From: Bordetella sp. 02P26C-1
Lineage (GTDB): Bacteria > Pseudomonadota > Gammaproteobacteria > Burkholderiales > Burkholderiaceae_B
Assembly: GCF_009763255.1 (NCBI RefSeq)
Contig: NZ_WSJB01000018.1
Location: 301,562-365,561 of the forward strand
Direction: 5' to 3'
Length of the DNA stretch: 64,000 bases
The position numbers and the translations under genes were made by a program. Shown here in pieces: positions 18,035-27,722 of the stretch. The notes beneath the pieces were generated by a model. It did not search any database and was not told where the DNA came from. It saw only the letters and a program-made list of their open reading frames with translations. Position 1 is the first letter of the stretch. Every line of letters begins with the position of its first letter.

Positions 18035-19234
18035 ATGGACCAACCTCTGCAACCCGTGTGCACGTTCTCCCAGCGTGCTCAACAACTCACCAGCTCCGCG
18101 ATCCGCGAGATCCTCAAAGTCACCGAGCGTCCCGAGGTCATCTCCTTCGCGGGCGGCCTGCCCGCGCCCAGCGGATTCCCGGTAGAGGTCGTACGCGCCG
18201 CGTTCGATAAGGTGTTGGCCGAGAATGGTCGTGCTGCGCTGCAATATGGCCCCACCGAGGGCTACGCCCCCTTGCGCAAATGGGTGGCTGAAGACCTGAA
18301 CCGCGCTGGCGCCAACGTCACGCCCGATCAGATCCTGATCGTCTCGGGTTCGCAGCAGGCGCTGGATTTGCTGGGCAAGGTGCTGATCGATGACGGCAGC
18401 AAGGTCCTGGTCGAAGACCCCAGCTACCTCGGCGCGTTGCAGTCGTTCAGCCTGTATCAACCCACCTTCGTGCCGGTGCCGACCGACGATGGCGGCCTGG
18501 TGCCCGAAGCCATCACGCCGGAACTGGCCGCCGGCGCGCGCTTTTTGTACGCGCTGCCCAACTTCCAGAACCCCACGGGCCGCACGCTGAGCCTGGAGCG
18601 CCGAAAGGCTCTGGTGCAACGCGCCGCCGAATTGGGTCTGCCCATCGTCGAGGACGATCCCTACGGCGAACTGCGTTACGCCGGTGAGCCCCAGCCCGGG
18701 TTGCTGGCGCTGGGTAAAGACTGTGGCGCCAATGTCATCCGCCTGGGTTCGTTCTCCAAGGTGCTGGCCCCGGGCCTGCGCCTCGGTTATATCGCCGCTC
18801 ATCGCAGCATCATCGACAAGCTCGTCCAGGCCAAGCAAGCCACCGACCTGCACACCCCCACGCTCACGCAGATGGCCGTGTACGAGGTCGTCAAGGACGG
18901 CTTTCTGACCACGCACCTGCCGACCGTGCGCGAACTCTATCGCGTGCAAGGCCGTTGCATGCTGGATGCGCTGGCCCGCGAATTCCCCGATACCGTCAAA
19001 TGGACCGTGCCCGAAGGCGGCATGTTCCTGTGGGTGACGCTGCCCGACCATATCGACAGCACCAAGCTGCTGGCGCAGGCCATCGAGCAGAACGTTGCCT
19101 TTGTGCCGGGTGCGCCGTTCTATGCCGGCAAGGCGCAGACCAACACCCTGCGTCTGAGCTTTGTCACGGTGCCCGAGGAAAAGATTCGCGCGGGCGTCGC
19201 CATCCTGGGCAAGCTGATCAAGCAATACGCCTGA
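18035..19234 (+). CDS. PLP-dependent aminotransferase, fold type I (LysN/MocR-core-like)
   Basis: About 399 residues from ATG 18035; the in-frame upstream TTG adds an odd leader. The order SSAIREILKVTERPEVISFAGGLPAP, YGPTEGYAPLRKWVA, ALPNFQNPTGRTLSLERRK, VEDDPYGELRYAGE, LGSFSKVLAPGLRLGY (PLP Lys) and the C-terminal NTLRLSFV matches 2-aminoadipate/aromatic/branched-chain aminotransferases lacking the GntR domain of MocR proteins. The amino donor cannot be fixed. It ends at a strong GC hairpin. CAATAAT just upstream of the start region could be a -10 element. Confidence 0.88.
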   Translation: MDQPLQPVCTFSQRAQQLTSSAIREILKVTERPEVISFAGGLPAPSGFPVEVVRAAFDKVLAENGRAALQYGPTEGYAPLRKWVAEDLNRAGANVTPDQILIVSGSQQALDLLGKVLIDDGSKVLVEDPSYLGALQSFSLYQPTFVPVPTDDGGLVPEAITPELAAGARFLYALPNFQNPTGRTLSLERRKALVQRAAELGLPIVEDDPYGELRYAGEPQPGLLALGKDCGANVIRLGSFSKVLAPGLRLGYIAAHRSIIDKLVQAKQATDLHTPTLTQMAVYEVVKDGFLTTHLPTVRELYRVQGRCMLDALAREFPDTVKWTVPEGGMFLWVTLPDHIDSTKLLAQAIEQNVAFVPGAPFYAGKAQTNTLRLSFVTVPEEKIRAGVAILGKLIKQYA

Positions 19235-19246
19235 CGGTCCCATCGC

Positions 19247-19280
19247 GGGCGGCGGCATCGCGCCGCCGCCCGTTCCTTTT
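19247..19280 (+). terminator. Intrinsic terminator after the aminotransferase
   Basis: A perfect 10-bp GC stem, GGGCGGCGGC-atcgc-GCCGCCGCCC, is followed by GTTCCTTTT on the plus strand, 13 bases after the stop codon. It separates this gene from ubiA. Confidence 0.8.
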
Positions 19281-19310
19281 CCACTCACGCCTACCCATCG
19301 CATTGTCCTT

Positions 19311-20237
19311 ATGGTGAGCGCGCAGCAGACCTCTTCCCCCGATCTCAGCGACATCGTCTTTACCGACTGGGTAGAGCGGTGGTTACCCAAATCATGGCGC
19401 CCCTACGCGCGCCTGTGCCGGCTCGACCGGCCGATCGGGACGTGGCTGACGCTGCTGCCTTGTATCGCCGCGTTGATCCAGGCGGCGGGCGGCTTGCCCG
19501 ACTTGGGCCGCCTGATTGTGTTTTCGCTGGGCGCGCTGTTGATGCGCGGTATCGGCTGCACCGTCAACGACATGTGCGACCGGGATATCGACAAACACGT
19601 CGAACGCACGCGATTCCGGCCGCTGACCAGCGGTCAGCTGAGCATGCGACAGGCCTGGTGGTTCTTGCTCGGGCAATTGCTGGTCTGCGGATCGCTGCTG
19701 TTTTTCATTAACGAAATGAGCCGCTGGCTGGCGCTGGCGGTGCTGCCCTTCGTCTTCATCTATCCGCTGTGCAAGCGCATCACCTATTGGCCGCAGGTCG
19801 TCCTGGGCATCTGCTTTAACTGGGGCATGCTGATGGCCTGGTCGGATACGCAGGACGTCTTGCCGCTGAGCGCAATCGCGATGTGGCTGGGCGCGGTGAT
19901 GTGGCAGGTGGGCTATGACAGCATCTATGCCTACACCGATGTACGCGACGATAAGCAACTGGGCCTGCGCTCGACGGCGTTGCGCTTTGGTGACCGAGGC
20001 AAGGCCTGGATAGGCGGGTTCTATGTCGCCACCATCGTGCTCTGGGCCTGGGGTGGCTATGCCATGGGCCTGCACTGGGCCTATCAGGTCGGTGTCGCCG
20101 CTGTCGCGCTGCACCTGGCCTGGCAGCTTTACATCTTTGATTTGCAGCGGCCTGAACGCAGCTTCATGCTGTTTCGCGCCAATCTTTGGACTGGCGTATT
20201 GCTGATTGCGGCCGCGCTGGCCGGTACGCTCATCTGA
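19311..20237 (+). CDS. ubiA: 4-hydroxybenzoate octaprenyltransferase
   Basis: 308 residues with eight to nine hydrophobic helices and both Asp-rich prenyl-diphosphate motifs: NDMCDRDID (86-94) and YDSIYAYTDVRDD (202-214). LDRPIGTWLTLLPC near the N-terminus is typical of UbiA, which attaches the isoprenoid tail to 4-hydroxybenzoate in ubiquinone synthesis at the inner membrane. The ubiC partner is not adjacent. A yqjC-like gene follows after 34 bases. Confidence 0.95.
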   Translation: MVSAQQTSSPDLSDIVFTDWVERWLPKSWRPYARLCRLDRPIGTWLTLLPCIAALIQAAGGLPDLGRLIVFSLGALLMRGIGCTVNDMCDRDIDKHVERTRFRPLTSGQLSMRQAWWFLLGQLLVCGSLLFFINEMSRWLALAVLPFVFIYPLCKRITYWPQVVLGICFNWGMLMAWSDTQDVLPLSAIAMWLGAVMWQVGYDSIYAYTDVRDDKQLGLRSTALRFGDRGKAWIGGFYVATIVLWAWGGYAMGLHWAYQVGVAAVALHLAWQLYIFDLQRPERSFMLFRANLWTGVLLIAAALAGTLI

Positions 20238-20271
20238 CGCCCGGGCGCGGGCGTAGCACCCTGGAGCCGAT

Positions 20272-20688
20272 ATGATCCGAACGCCCCGACTGGTACTGAT
20301 CCTCGCTGGCACCCTGCTCACGGGATCGGCGATCGCGACAGAGCCCCCGCCATCCGCGCTGCGAGACTGCAGCGCGAAACTTGGATGCGCGGCGAAGTTC
20401 TGCCATATCGAGAACAGGATCGCCGCCGCGCAGGCCAATGGCAACGCGCCCCAGGAAAAAGGCTTGCGCCGCGCATTGGCCAAGGCCCGGCAGGCCTGCA
20501 CCGACGAAACGCTGGAAGCCGACCGCCAGAAGGCGATCGAGGAAGCCCAAGCCAAAGTCGCCGAGCGCGAAGAAGAGCTCGCCGAGGCCCGTGATCGGGG
20601 CAGTGAAGAAAAAATCAAGCGCGCTCAGCGCAAACTGCAAGAAGCCCGCGCCGAACTCAGCGCCGCGCAAGCTGAATTGCTGCAATAG
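20272..20688 (+). CDS. yqjC: DUF1090 family periplasmic protein (YqjC-like)
   Basis: 138 residues with an N-terminal signal peptide (LVLILAGTLLTGSAIATE), a Cys-containing core (LRDCSAKLGCAAKFCHIENRI...AKARQACTDETL) and a long charged coiled coil (about 75-138: QKAIEEAQAKVAEREEELAEAR). This matches DUF1090/YqjC, secreted proteins of unknown function linked to acid stress in enterics. It converges with the glcC-like gene; between them AACCCG-N9-CGGGTT (20705-20725) could form a small hairpin. Confidence 0.88.
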   Translation: MIRTPRLVLILAGTLLTGSAIATEPPPSALRDCSAKLGCAAKFCHIENRIAAAQANGNAPQEKGLRRALAKARQACTDETLEADRQKAIEEAQAKVAEREEELAEARDRGSEEKIKRAQRKLQEARAELSAAQAELLQ

Positions 20689-20724
20689 CGCGGGGCAGGC
20701 GCGCGAACCCGATCCGAGCGCGGG

Positions 20725-21489
20725 TTATGTCCAGCCTTCCAGCCTTAAGGTCGCGCGCACCAGACGCTGCTCTTCTTGTTCGATCTCGCGCAGACTCTGG
20801 CGCACGCTATTGACGTGCGCCGTCGCCGCTTGATGCGCCTCATCGGGCAAGCGCGCAATCACGGCGTCGTAGACCGCCTCGTGTTGCCGGTCGATCTGCT
20901 GCTTGTGCGGCTGGCGGTGATAGAGGTTATTCACACACGCAAACACGGACCCCAGCATCAGATCCGTCAGCGATTGCAGCGTGTGCGTCAACACCGGATT
21001 ATGCGAGGCCTCGCACACGGCCAGGTGAAAAGCGTGATCCAGATGAGCATGGGTCGCGGCGTCGGTGTCGCGCGCCTGCGCATCCACCATGGCCTGATAA
21101 CGCCGATGGATCAGAATGAAATCCGCGTCGGTGCCACGGATCGCGGCCAGGCGTGCCGCCTCGCCTTCGAGCAGCGCGCGGACTTCCAACAGGTCATACA
21201 GCGTGCGCGGCTGTGAATGAAACAAGTGAACGAGCGGCCCGGCATCGACTTGCGATATCGGTGCGACGAAAGAACCCTTGCCCTGCGCGGTATGAATGAT
21301 GCCCCGCGCGCGCAAGATCCTTAATCCCTCCCGCAATGCGCTGCGCGATACGTTGAGTTTTTCCGTGAGCCGCCGTTCGGATGGCAGCACCTGCCCGGCC
21401 TTTAAAACGCCATCCATGATCAGCCGCTCGATTCGGGCGGCGACGCTGTCAGCGATCTGTTGGCCAGGGGAGGCGACCTCGGGTTCCAT
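20725..21489 (-). CDS. glcC: FadR-subfamily GntR regulator, probable GlcC
   Basis: 254 residues from ATG 21489. An N-terminal winged HTH (about 10-75: LPSERRLTEKLNVSRSALREGLRIL) precedes an FCD ligand domain with DHAFHLAVCEASHNPVL and later His residues. It is divergent from malate synthase G, the arrangement of GlcC in glycolate/glyoxylate control. Two identical ACTGGTATGACCAGT palindromes occupy the shared upstream region, one 77 bases before each start or nearby, so it probably autoregulates and controls glcB. LldR- or PdhR-like ligand specificity cannot be excluded. Confidence 0.87.
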   Translation of the reverse strand: MEPEVASPGQQIADSVAARIERLIMDGVLKAGQVLPSERRLTEKLNVSRSALREGLRILRARGIIHTAQGKGSFVAPISQVDAGPLVHLFHSQPRTLYDLLEVRALLEGEAARLAAIRGTDADFILIHRRYQAMVDAQARDTDAATHAHLDHAFHLAVCEASHNPVLTHTLQSLTDLMLGSVFACVNNLYHRQPHKQQIDRQHEAVYDAVIARLPDEAHQAATAHVNSVRQSLREIEQEEQRLVRATLRLEGWT

Positions 21490-21566
21490 TCTTTGCTCTC
21501 GTCTATGAAGGGGCATGCGTGCGTACATGTGGGTCGCGTGGTTTGCGCCTACGGGCCGCGCGACCT

Positions 21567-21581
21567 ACTGGTATGACCAGT
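21567..21581. promoter_or_regulatory. FadR/GlcC-type operator, copy 1
   Basis: ACTGGTATGACCAGT, an inverted repeat around TGGT-N3-ACCA, the consensus of FadR-subfamily GntR regulators (PdhR, LldR, GlcC). It lies 77 bases upstream of the glcC start. Confidence 0.82.
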
Positions 21582-21674
21582 CAGTCAGTGTATACGCCGC
21601 GAACCAAGGCCTCGCGCCAAGTAATTGAATATCCTACCGAAAACTCATGCTGTTCACCTCGCGGCACTGCACAA

Positions 21675-21689
21675 ACTGGTATGACCAGT
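21675..21689. promoter_or_regulatory. FadR/GlcC-type operator, copy 2
   Basis: Exactly the same 15 bases as copy 1, start-to-start distance 108 bases. It ends 91 bases upstream of the glcB ATG. Duplicate perfect copies in one intergenic region strongly indicate functional regulator binding, possibly with looping. Confidence 0.82.
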
Positions 21690-21780
21690 AGTCTCAAGGC
21701 TGGACAGACGACGGACTTAGCGGCCATGATGTAGGACCGTAGCGCGTATGGCGCCAGTCAGAGAATCAGGCGAGACAGGT

Positions 21781-23952
21781 ATGACACAACGTATTGAGCA
21801 AAACGGTCTGCGAGTCGCGACCGTGCTCCATCAATTCATCGAGAGCGAGGCCTTGCCGGCAGCCGGCATCGCGCCGCAGGATTTCTGGCCCGGCTTTGCT
21901 GCGTTGGTCAGCGATCTGACTCCCAAGAATCGCGAGCTGCTCGCCGAGCGTGACCGTTTGCAGGCGGAGCTGGACACCTGGCATCGCGCACACCCAGGCC
22001 CTATTCAGGACATGAACGCCTACCGCGCATTCCTGGAGCAAATCGGCTATCTGCAGCCCATCCCTGAGGACGTGCGCGTCACGACCGCCAATGTCGATGC
22101 GGAAATCGCCGAACAGGCCGGCCCCCAGTTGGTCGTGCCGATGTCCAACGCACGCTATGCCTTGAACGCCGCCAATGCGCGCTGGGGCAGCCTGTATGAC
22201 GCGTTGTACGGCACCGATGCGATCCCGCCCACCCCGGGCGATACCGGCACGGGCTACAACCCGGAACGCGGCAAGGCGGTTATCGCGCGGGCGCGCGAGG
22301 TGCTGGATCAAGCCGCTCCGCTCGCGCAGGGCTCGCATGCCGACGCCACGGGCTATGCGGTCGAAAACGGTCAACTGGTTATCGCCTCGGCACAGGGCAA
22401 GCTCGCCTTGAAGGATCCCGCGCAATTCGTGGGCTATGTAGGCCAAGCCGACGCCCCGCAAGCCATCCTGCTCAAGCATAACGGCCTGCATATCGAAATC
22501 CAGATCGATCGCACGCACAGCATCGGCGCCACCGATGCCGCCGGCGTGAAAGACGTGGTGGTCGAGGCAGCGCTGACCACCATCATGGACTGCGAAGACT
22601 CGGTGGCCGCTGTCGATGCGGAAGACAAAGTCCTGCTGTATCGCAACTGGCTGGGGCTGATGCAGGGTGATCTCACGGAACAGGTCACCAAGAACGGCAA
22701 GACCTTCACGCGCCGCATGAATCCGGATCGCGAATACCGTACCCCCGATGGCGGCACGCTGACCTTGCACGGGCGCTCGCTGCTGTTCGTGCGCAACGTG
22801 GGTCATCTGATGACCAACCCGGCCATCCTGGACGCCCAAGGCGCGGAAATCCCCGAGGGCGTTCTGGACGCGGTGATGACGACGCTGACCGCCCTGCCCG
22901 ACCGCAAGCGTCAATGCAACTCGCGCACGGGCTCGATCTATATCGTCAAACCGAAGATGCACGGCCCGGCGGAAGCCGCCTTTGCCAACGAACTGTTTGA
23001 TCGCGTCGAAGACCTGCTGGGTCTGCCCCGTCATACGATCAAGATGGGCATCATGGACGAAGAGCGTCGTACCAGCGTCAACCTGAAGGCGTGCATTCGG
23101 GCCGCCTCCGGACGCGTCGCATTCATCAATACGGGCTTTTTGGATCGCACCGGCGACGAAATGCACACCGTGATGCAAGCCGGCCCGATGCTGCGCAAGG
23201 GCGATATGAAATCCAGTGCCTGGATCGCCGCCTACGAACGCAGCAATGTGCTGGTGGGCTTGAACTGCGGCCTGCGCGGGCGTGCGCAGATCGGCAAGGG
23301 CATGTGGGCCATGCCGGATCTGATGGCAGCCATGATCGAACAGAAAATCGCCCATCCCAAGGCCGGGGCAAACACCGCCTGGGTGCCCTCGCCCACCGCC
23401 GCGACGCTGCATGCGCTGCATTATCACCAAGTCGATGTCGCGTCCGTCCAGCAAGCCCTGGAGAGCACGCCACTGACCACTGAGCAGGACGCCCTGCTAC
23501 AAGGTCTCCTCACGATCCCGGTGGGCGATCCCGCGCAATGGTCGCCCGACGACATCCAACGCGAACTGGACAACAATGCGCAGGGCATCCTGGGCTATGT
23601 GGTGCGCTGGATCGATCAAGGCGTGGGTTGCTCCAAGGTTCCCGATATCAACGACATCGGCCTCATGGAGGACCGCGCCACGCTGCGTATTTCGAGCCAG
23701 CACATCGCCAACTGGCTGCTGCACGGCATTGTCACCCGCGAGCAAGTGCAGTCCACGTTGGAACGCATGGCGCGAGTGGTCGACAAACAAAATGCGGGCG
23801 ATGCGCTGTATCGCCCGATGGCCGATGACTTCCAACAGTCGATCGCATTCCAGGCAGCCAGCGCGCTGATCTTTGAAGGGCTGGAGCAGCCAAACGGCTA
23901 TACGGAACCTCTGCTGCACAAGTATCGGCAGGCCTATAAAGCCGCCCGTTGA
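21781..23952 (+). CDS. glcB: Malate synthase G
   Basis: 723 residues from ATG 21781, the usual length of isoform G; an in-frame ATG at 21748 is less likely. Signatures include [39 protein letters not shown] (metal-binding acidic region), [35 protein letters not shown] and [22 protein letters not shown]. It condenses glyoxylate and acetyl-CoA to malate in the cytosol. No glycolate oxidase genes (glcDEF) are adjacent, so it is transcribed alone behind the duplicated operators and ends at a strong terminator. Confidence 0.97.
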   Translation: MTQRIEQNGLRVATVLHQFIESEALPAAGIAPQDFWPGFAALVSDLTPKNRELLAERDRLQAELDTWHRAHPGPIQDMNAYRAFLEQIGYLQPIPEDVRVTTANVDAEIAEQAGPQLVVPMSNARYALNAANARWGSLYDALYGTDAIPPTPGDTGTGYNPERGKAVIARAREVLDQAAPLAQGSHADATGYAVENGQLVIASAQGKLALKDPAQFVGYVGQADAPQAILLKHNGLHIEIQIDRTHSIGATDAAGVKDVVVEAALTTIMDCEDSVAAVDAEDKVLLYRNWLGLMQGDLTEQVTKNGKTFTRRMNPDREYRTPDGGTLTLHGRSLLFVRNVGHLMTNPAILDAQGAEIPEGVLDAVMTTLTALPDRKRQCNSRTGSIYIVKPKMHGPAEAAFANELFDRVEDLLGLPRHTIKMGIMDEERRTSVNLKACIRAASGRVAFINTGFLDRTGDEMHTVMQAGPMLRKGDMKSSAWIAAYERSNVLVGLNCGLRGRAQIGKGMWAMPDLMAAMIEQKIAHPKAGANTAWVPSPTAATLHALHYHQVDVASVQQALESTPLTTEQDALLQGLLTIPVGDPAQWSPDDIQRELDNNAQGILGYVVRWIDQGVGCSKVPDINDIGLMEDRATLRISSQHIANWLLHGIVTREQVQSTLERMARVVDKQNAGDALYRPMADDFQQSIAFQAASALIFEGLEQPNGYTEPLLHKYRQAYKAAR

Positions 23953-23974
23953 TCCTCCGATGCCGCAGCACAAC

Positions 23975-23995
23975 GGCCCCGAGAGGGGCCTTTTT
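23975..23995 (+). terminator. Intrinsic terminator of glcB
   Basis: GGCCCC-gaga-GGGGCC followed by TTTTT, 22 bases after the glcB stop. A textbook Rho-independent terminator. Confidence 0.92.
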
Positions 23996-24063
23996 CATCT
24001 CGTTATCGGAGCCGGATCACTCCGTGCTAGCCTAAGTCTGCACACATGCGAACGGAGAAAGAC

Positions 24064-25191
24064 ATGGCCTGGACCGGACGACAATTACGCTCCACGATCG
24101 ACAAACAGGGCACGCTGACGCTGTCACTGAACCCCATCGAGATCACGGAACCTGGGGATGACGAAGTGGTGGTGCGCATTGAGGCGACACCCGTCAACCC
24201 GAGCGACATCGGCATGCTGTTGGGGCCCGCGGACCTCGCGACCATCGACGCGATCGACGCGGCCGACGGCCCGCGGCTGACGGTGTCGGTACCATCCGCA
24301 AGAATGGCTGCCGTCGCCGGCCGGATCGGCCAACCATTGGCCGTCGGCAACGAAGGCGCCGGCACCGTCATTGCGGCAGGTAAAAACGTCAGCGCGCTTC
24401 AGGGCAAGCGAGTCGGCATGGTAGGCGGCGCTATGTATGCCGATTACCGCAAGATCGCGGCCAAGGATGTCATCCCATTGCCCGACGGTGTCAGTGCCGC
24501 GGCGGGCGCGTCGATGTTCATCAACCCGCTGACTGCGTTGGGCTTTGTCGAGACGGCCCGCCGCGAAGGGCATAAGGCCATCATCCATACGGCAGCGGCA
24601 TCGAACCTGGGCCAGATGCTGCAACGGATTTGCCTGGCCGATGGCATCCCGTTGATCAACATCGTGCGCTCCGAGGAACAAGCGGCGTTGCTGCGCTACA
24701 TCGGGGCAAGCCATGTTCTGAATAGCAAGGACGAGGCCTTTCACGAGCAGCTCACCGAGGCGATCGCAGAGACCGGCGCCACCATTGCCTTTGATGCGAT
24801 TGGCGGCGGCACCCTCGGCAGCGACATTCTGAACGCCATGGAACGCGCTGCGGCCCGTACCTCGACTACGTATAACCAATACGGTAGCAACGTGTTCAAG
24901 CAGGTGTACGTCTACGGCCGCCTGGATCTCTCACCGAGTGTGCTGGACCGCAGCACCCTGGGCTTTGGATGGAGCGTATCGGGATGGCTGTTGTTCAACA
25001 AACTGGCCACGTTCGAACCCGAGGTCGTGCAGGGATTGCGCCAGCGCGTGGTCAGGGAATTGACCACGACCTTTGCCAGCCATTACACGCGCACCGTGGG
25101 TCTGGCGGAGATACTGCGGCCAGACGTTCTACGCGCGATTGAACGCAAGGCCACGGGTGAAAAGTTCTTGATCGACCCAAGTCAGGGCTGA
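24064..25191 (+). CDS. MDR-family zinc-free alcohol/quinone oxidoreductase
   Basis: 375 residues from ATG 24064 (GGAGAAAGAC just upstream). The GroES-like N-terminal domain contains VVVRIEATPVNPSDIGMLLGP and GNEGAGTVIAAGKNV. The Rossmann domain has IIHTAAASNLGQMLQRIC in the nucleotide-binding position, followed by ATIAFDAIGGG. The cysteine ligands of zinc-dependent members are absent, so it is a quinone-oxidoreductase-type NAD(P)H enzyme. The cofactor loop lacks a canonical GXGXXG. Substrate unknown; it is flanked by the glcB terminator and the TonB receptor promoter, thus probably monocistronic. Confidence 0.85.
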   Translation: MAWTGRQLRSTIDKQGTLTLSLNPIEITEPGDDEVVVRIEATPVNPSDIGMLLGPADLATIDAIDAADGPRLTVSVPSARMAAVAGRIGQPLAVGNEGAGTVIAAGKNVSALQGKRVGMVGGAMYADYRKIAAKDVIPLPDGVSAAAGASMFINPLTALGFVETARREGHKAIIHTAAASNLGQMLQRICLADGIPLINIVRSEEQAALLRYIGASHVLNSKDEAFHEQLTEAIAETGATIAFDAIGGGTLGSDILNAMERAAARTSTTYNQYGSNVFKQVYVYGRLDLSPSVLDRSTLGFGWSVSGWLLFNKLATFEPEVVQGLRQRVVRELTTTFASHYTRTVGLAEILRPDVLRAIERKATGEKFLIDPSQG

Positions 25192-25317
25192 CATCGACGC
25201 CTTTCAACACGCTAAAAACGCGGCCACGTTGGCGGTACATAAGATGCCGCCAGCCTGGCATCCCAGCCAAAGGGCCGTTGCGACGCACTTTGTGCAAATC
25301 TTTCGAAGCGAAACAGT

Positions 25318-25338
25318 AATTGCGAATCACTCGCATTT
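25318..25338 (+). promoter_or_regulatory. Putative Fur box in front of the TonB receptor
   Basis: The core TGCGA-atcac-TCGCA, flanked by AAT and TT, is an AT-flanked inverted repeat resembling betaproteobacterial Fur sites (TGAGAAT-type). It lies 42 bases upstream of the receptor GTG start. The call rests on similarity and context only. Confidence 0.55.
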
Positions 25339-25380
25339 CCAATACAACTTCAGGCTTTCCCCCTGCTCCTGGAGACGCGA

Positions 25381-27579
25381 GTGGCTCGTTTCGGCTATCC
25401 CTACTATTGCGCGCGGCGTGTCACGCGACATCGCGCGCTGCCATGCTACCTGCCCGCCCTGCTGGTGGGCTTACCGGCGCTGGGGTCGCCCCTCGTGCAT
25501 GCACAGACAGTTGCTACGGACACGACGTCATCATCCGATGTCGCGCAGATGCCGTCGGTCACTGTTCAGGCCGAGCCTTTGGAATCCACGCTGCAGCATC
25601 TGGAACTGCCGGTCGATATGGGTGCGCTGGGCAGTCGCAGCGCCATCGAGACGCCCTTTTCCAGCACGGTCGTGACTGCGCAACATATCGAGAGCCGGCA
25701 GATCAATAAGCTCGGCGATGTGTTCGCCCTCGATGCTTCCGTATCGGACAACAGCGCCGCCAATGGCGCATGGTCCAGTTACCTCACCGTGCGCGGACTG
25801 GCGCTGGATTGGCGCAACTCTTATCGCATCGATGGCAAGCCCTTTGTCAGCTATGTCACTACCCTGCCCTACGAGCAGATGGAACGGATCGACCTGTTAA
25901 AAGGGGCATCGGGATTTATGTACGGCTTCGGCGCGCCGGGCGGCATGCTGAACTATGTGACGAAGAAACCGCCCAGCGAGCCAGTGCGCAGCTTCACGCT
26001 GGGCTATACCTCCAAGAGCCTGTGGCGTGAATCGGTCGATCTCGGCGCACGCGTGGGCGAGGACGAGCGGTTCGGCTACCGGCTAAATGCGACCCATGAA
26101 GAAGGCAAAACCTATAACGACGGCTCGCTGTATCGCGACTCCGTCTCGCTGGCTTTGGACGCGCGGCTGACCGATAAGCTCACCTGGGATTTTCAATCGA
26201 TCTACCAGGACCGTAACGCGATTGGGATGGATGCCACCATCACGACCTCCGGCATGTCGGGAACGTCGTTGCCCTCGCCTGTGCGGGCCGACAATCACAA
26301 TCTGCAAGGCGAAGGCTTGTATGCCGATAACGCGTTTCGCTTTTATTCCACGGGCCTGAAATACCAACTCAATGATCAATGGAGCTTGCGGTCGCACTAC
26401 ACCTACAACACCACGCGCACGCGTCGCAATGAAAGCGTCTTGGCACTAACCGACAGCAGCGGGAACTACGACGACTATCGATCGGATTACGGTGAAGCGC
26501 ACTCGTATAACCAGTGGGAAACCGCGGCTGAAGGCCGTTTCGATACCGGCCCGCTCAAGCACCAAGTCGTGTTTGGCGCATCGTGGCAAAAACAAAAAAC
26601 CGATCTCAGCGCCAACAGCATTTATCAGCTAGAGGGCACGGGCAACCTTTACGAACCCAATCCCAACACCTATTACAGCGTAGGCCAGCTGTCGCTCTAT
26701 CGCTCCGCGGACATCACGCAGAAAGCGATTTTCGCCAGCGATACCGTGGATCTGACCCATGGCTGGTCCGTTCTGGCCGGGCTGCGTTATACCGATTACG
26801 AGCAGAGAAGCTTTCTGCCCAGCGGCGACGAGGCCGCGCCCACGTATAAGAAAAACGGTGTACTGACCCCTACCGTGGCGCTGATGTTCAACTTCACGCC
26901 GCAGACCATGGCCTATGCCAGCTACATCGAATCGCTCGAGCCGGGCTCTGTGGTGGGCAATACCTATGAAAACCGAGGCGCTTTGCTCAGTCCGTTAAAG
27001 AGCAAGCAGTACGAGCTGGGCATCAAGACCGAACGCGAAGACTGGTCCGCCACCGCCGCGCTGTTTCGCATCGAAAGAAAGTCGGAATATGGGCGCGAGC
27101 TCGAATCCGGCGGACGTGAACTCGTGCAGGATGGCAAGTCGATCTATCAAGGCCTGGAGTTGGCCACTGCCGCGCGTATCGCGCGGCAGTGGCATGCGGG
27201 CGCGAGCATCATGTTGCTTGACACCGAATACAAGAGAGGCGCCGATCACACCGGCAACCGCGTCGCGGGCGCACCGCGATTCATTGCCGCCGCGCAGCTG
27301 GCCTACGATGTGCCACAGGTCCCGGGTTTACGGCTGCGGGCCGATGCGAAATACACCGGTAACGTCATGCTGGACGCGTCGAACCAGATCGAGGTGGATA
27401 ACTACACCATCTTTAATATCGGGGCGACGTATGACACGCGCATCTATGGGTACAACACGACACTGCGAGCGGCGATCAACAATCTGACCGATAAACGCTA
27501 TTGGCTTTATCAGTCGGAGAACTACATCAAGGCCGGCGATCCCAGAACGTTCAGCCTCAGCGCCAGCGTGGCGTTTTAA
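25381..27579 (+). CDS. TonB-dependent siderophore receptor
   Basis: 732 residues. GTG start with GGAGACGC immediately upstream. An N-terminal signal peptide ends near VHAQ (41-42), followed by a TonB-box-like SVTVQAE (59-65), a plug domain (TPFSSTVVTAQHIESRQINKLGDVF, MERIDLLKGASGFMYGFGAPGGMLNYVTKKP) typical of ferric-siderophore receptors, and a 22-strand barrel ending in AINNLTDKRYWL...FSLSASVAF with terminal Phe. It imports ferric chelates through the outer membrane using TonB. No siderophore synthesis, FecIR or ABC genes lie nearby, so it probably uses a foreign siderophore. Confidence 0.93.
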   Translation: MARFGYPYYCARRVTRHRALPCYLPALLVGLPALGSPLVHAQTVATDTTSSSDVAQMPSVTVQAEPLESTLQHLELPVDMGALGSRSAIETPFSSTVVTAQHIESRQINKLGDVFALDASVSDNSAANGAWSSYLTVRGLALDWRNSYRIDGKPFVSYVTTLPYEQMERIDLLKGASGFMYGFGAPGGMLNYVTKKPPSEPVRSFTLGYTSKSLWRESVDLGARVGEDERFGYRLNATHEEGKTYNDGSLYRDSVSLALDARLTDKLTWDFQSIYQDRNAIGMDATITTSGMSGTSLPSPVRADNHNLQGEGLYADNAFRFYSTGLKYQLNDQWSLRSHYTYNTTRTRRNESVLALTDSSGNYDDYRSDYGEAHSYNQWETAAEGRFDTGPLKHQVVFGASWQKQKTDLSANSIYQLEGTGNLYEPNPNTYYSVGQLSLYRSADITQKAIFASDTVDLTHGWSVLAGLRYTDYEQRSFLPSGDEAAPTYKKNGVLTPTVALMFNFTPQTMAYASYIESLEPGSVVGNTYENRGALLSPLKSKQYELGIKTEREDWSATAALFRIERKSEYGRELESGGRELVQDGKSIYQGLELATAARIARQWHAGASIMLLDTEYKRGADHTGNRVAGAPRFIAAAQLAYDVPQVPGLRLRADAKYTGNVMLDASNQIEVDNYTIFNIGATYDTRIYGYNTTLRAAINNLTDKRYWLYQSENYIKAGDPRTFSLSASVAF

Positions 27580-27722
27580 CCGGGTAGATCCGATATGCCC
27601 ATGCGCTGGCGCGGCGTGGCCAGCCGCGCCGCCCATGATGCCTCCGACAGATCGGTCCAACAACGGTAATATCGATGGTCGCGAGCGCGTGCGCTTGCCT
27701 TAACCTCCATCGCTATTCCCTT

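Noticed and set aside
17525..19390. A 621-codon open frame antisense to the aminotransferase and overlapping msrC
   Set aside because: Both overlapped genes are well-recognised families; the translation is low-complexity and lacks domain features.
21766..23454. A 562-codon frame antisense to glcB
   Set aside because: Complement of malate synthase G codons; no start context or family signature.
27600..27640. GC hairpin GGCGCGGC/GCCGCGCC after the TonB receptor as a terminator
   Set aside because: Stem is present but there is no T-run on either strand; too weak to call.
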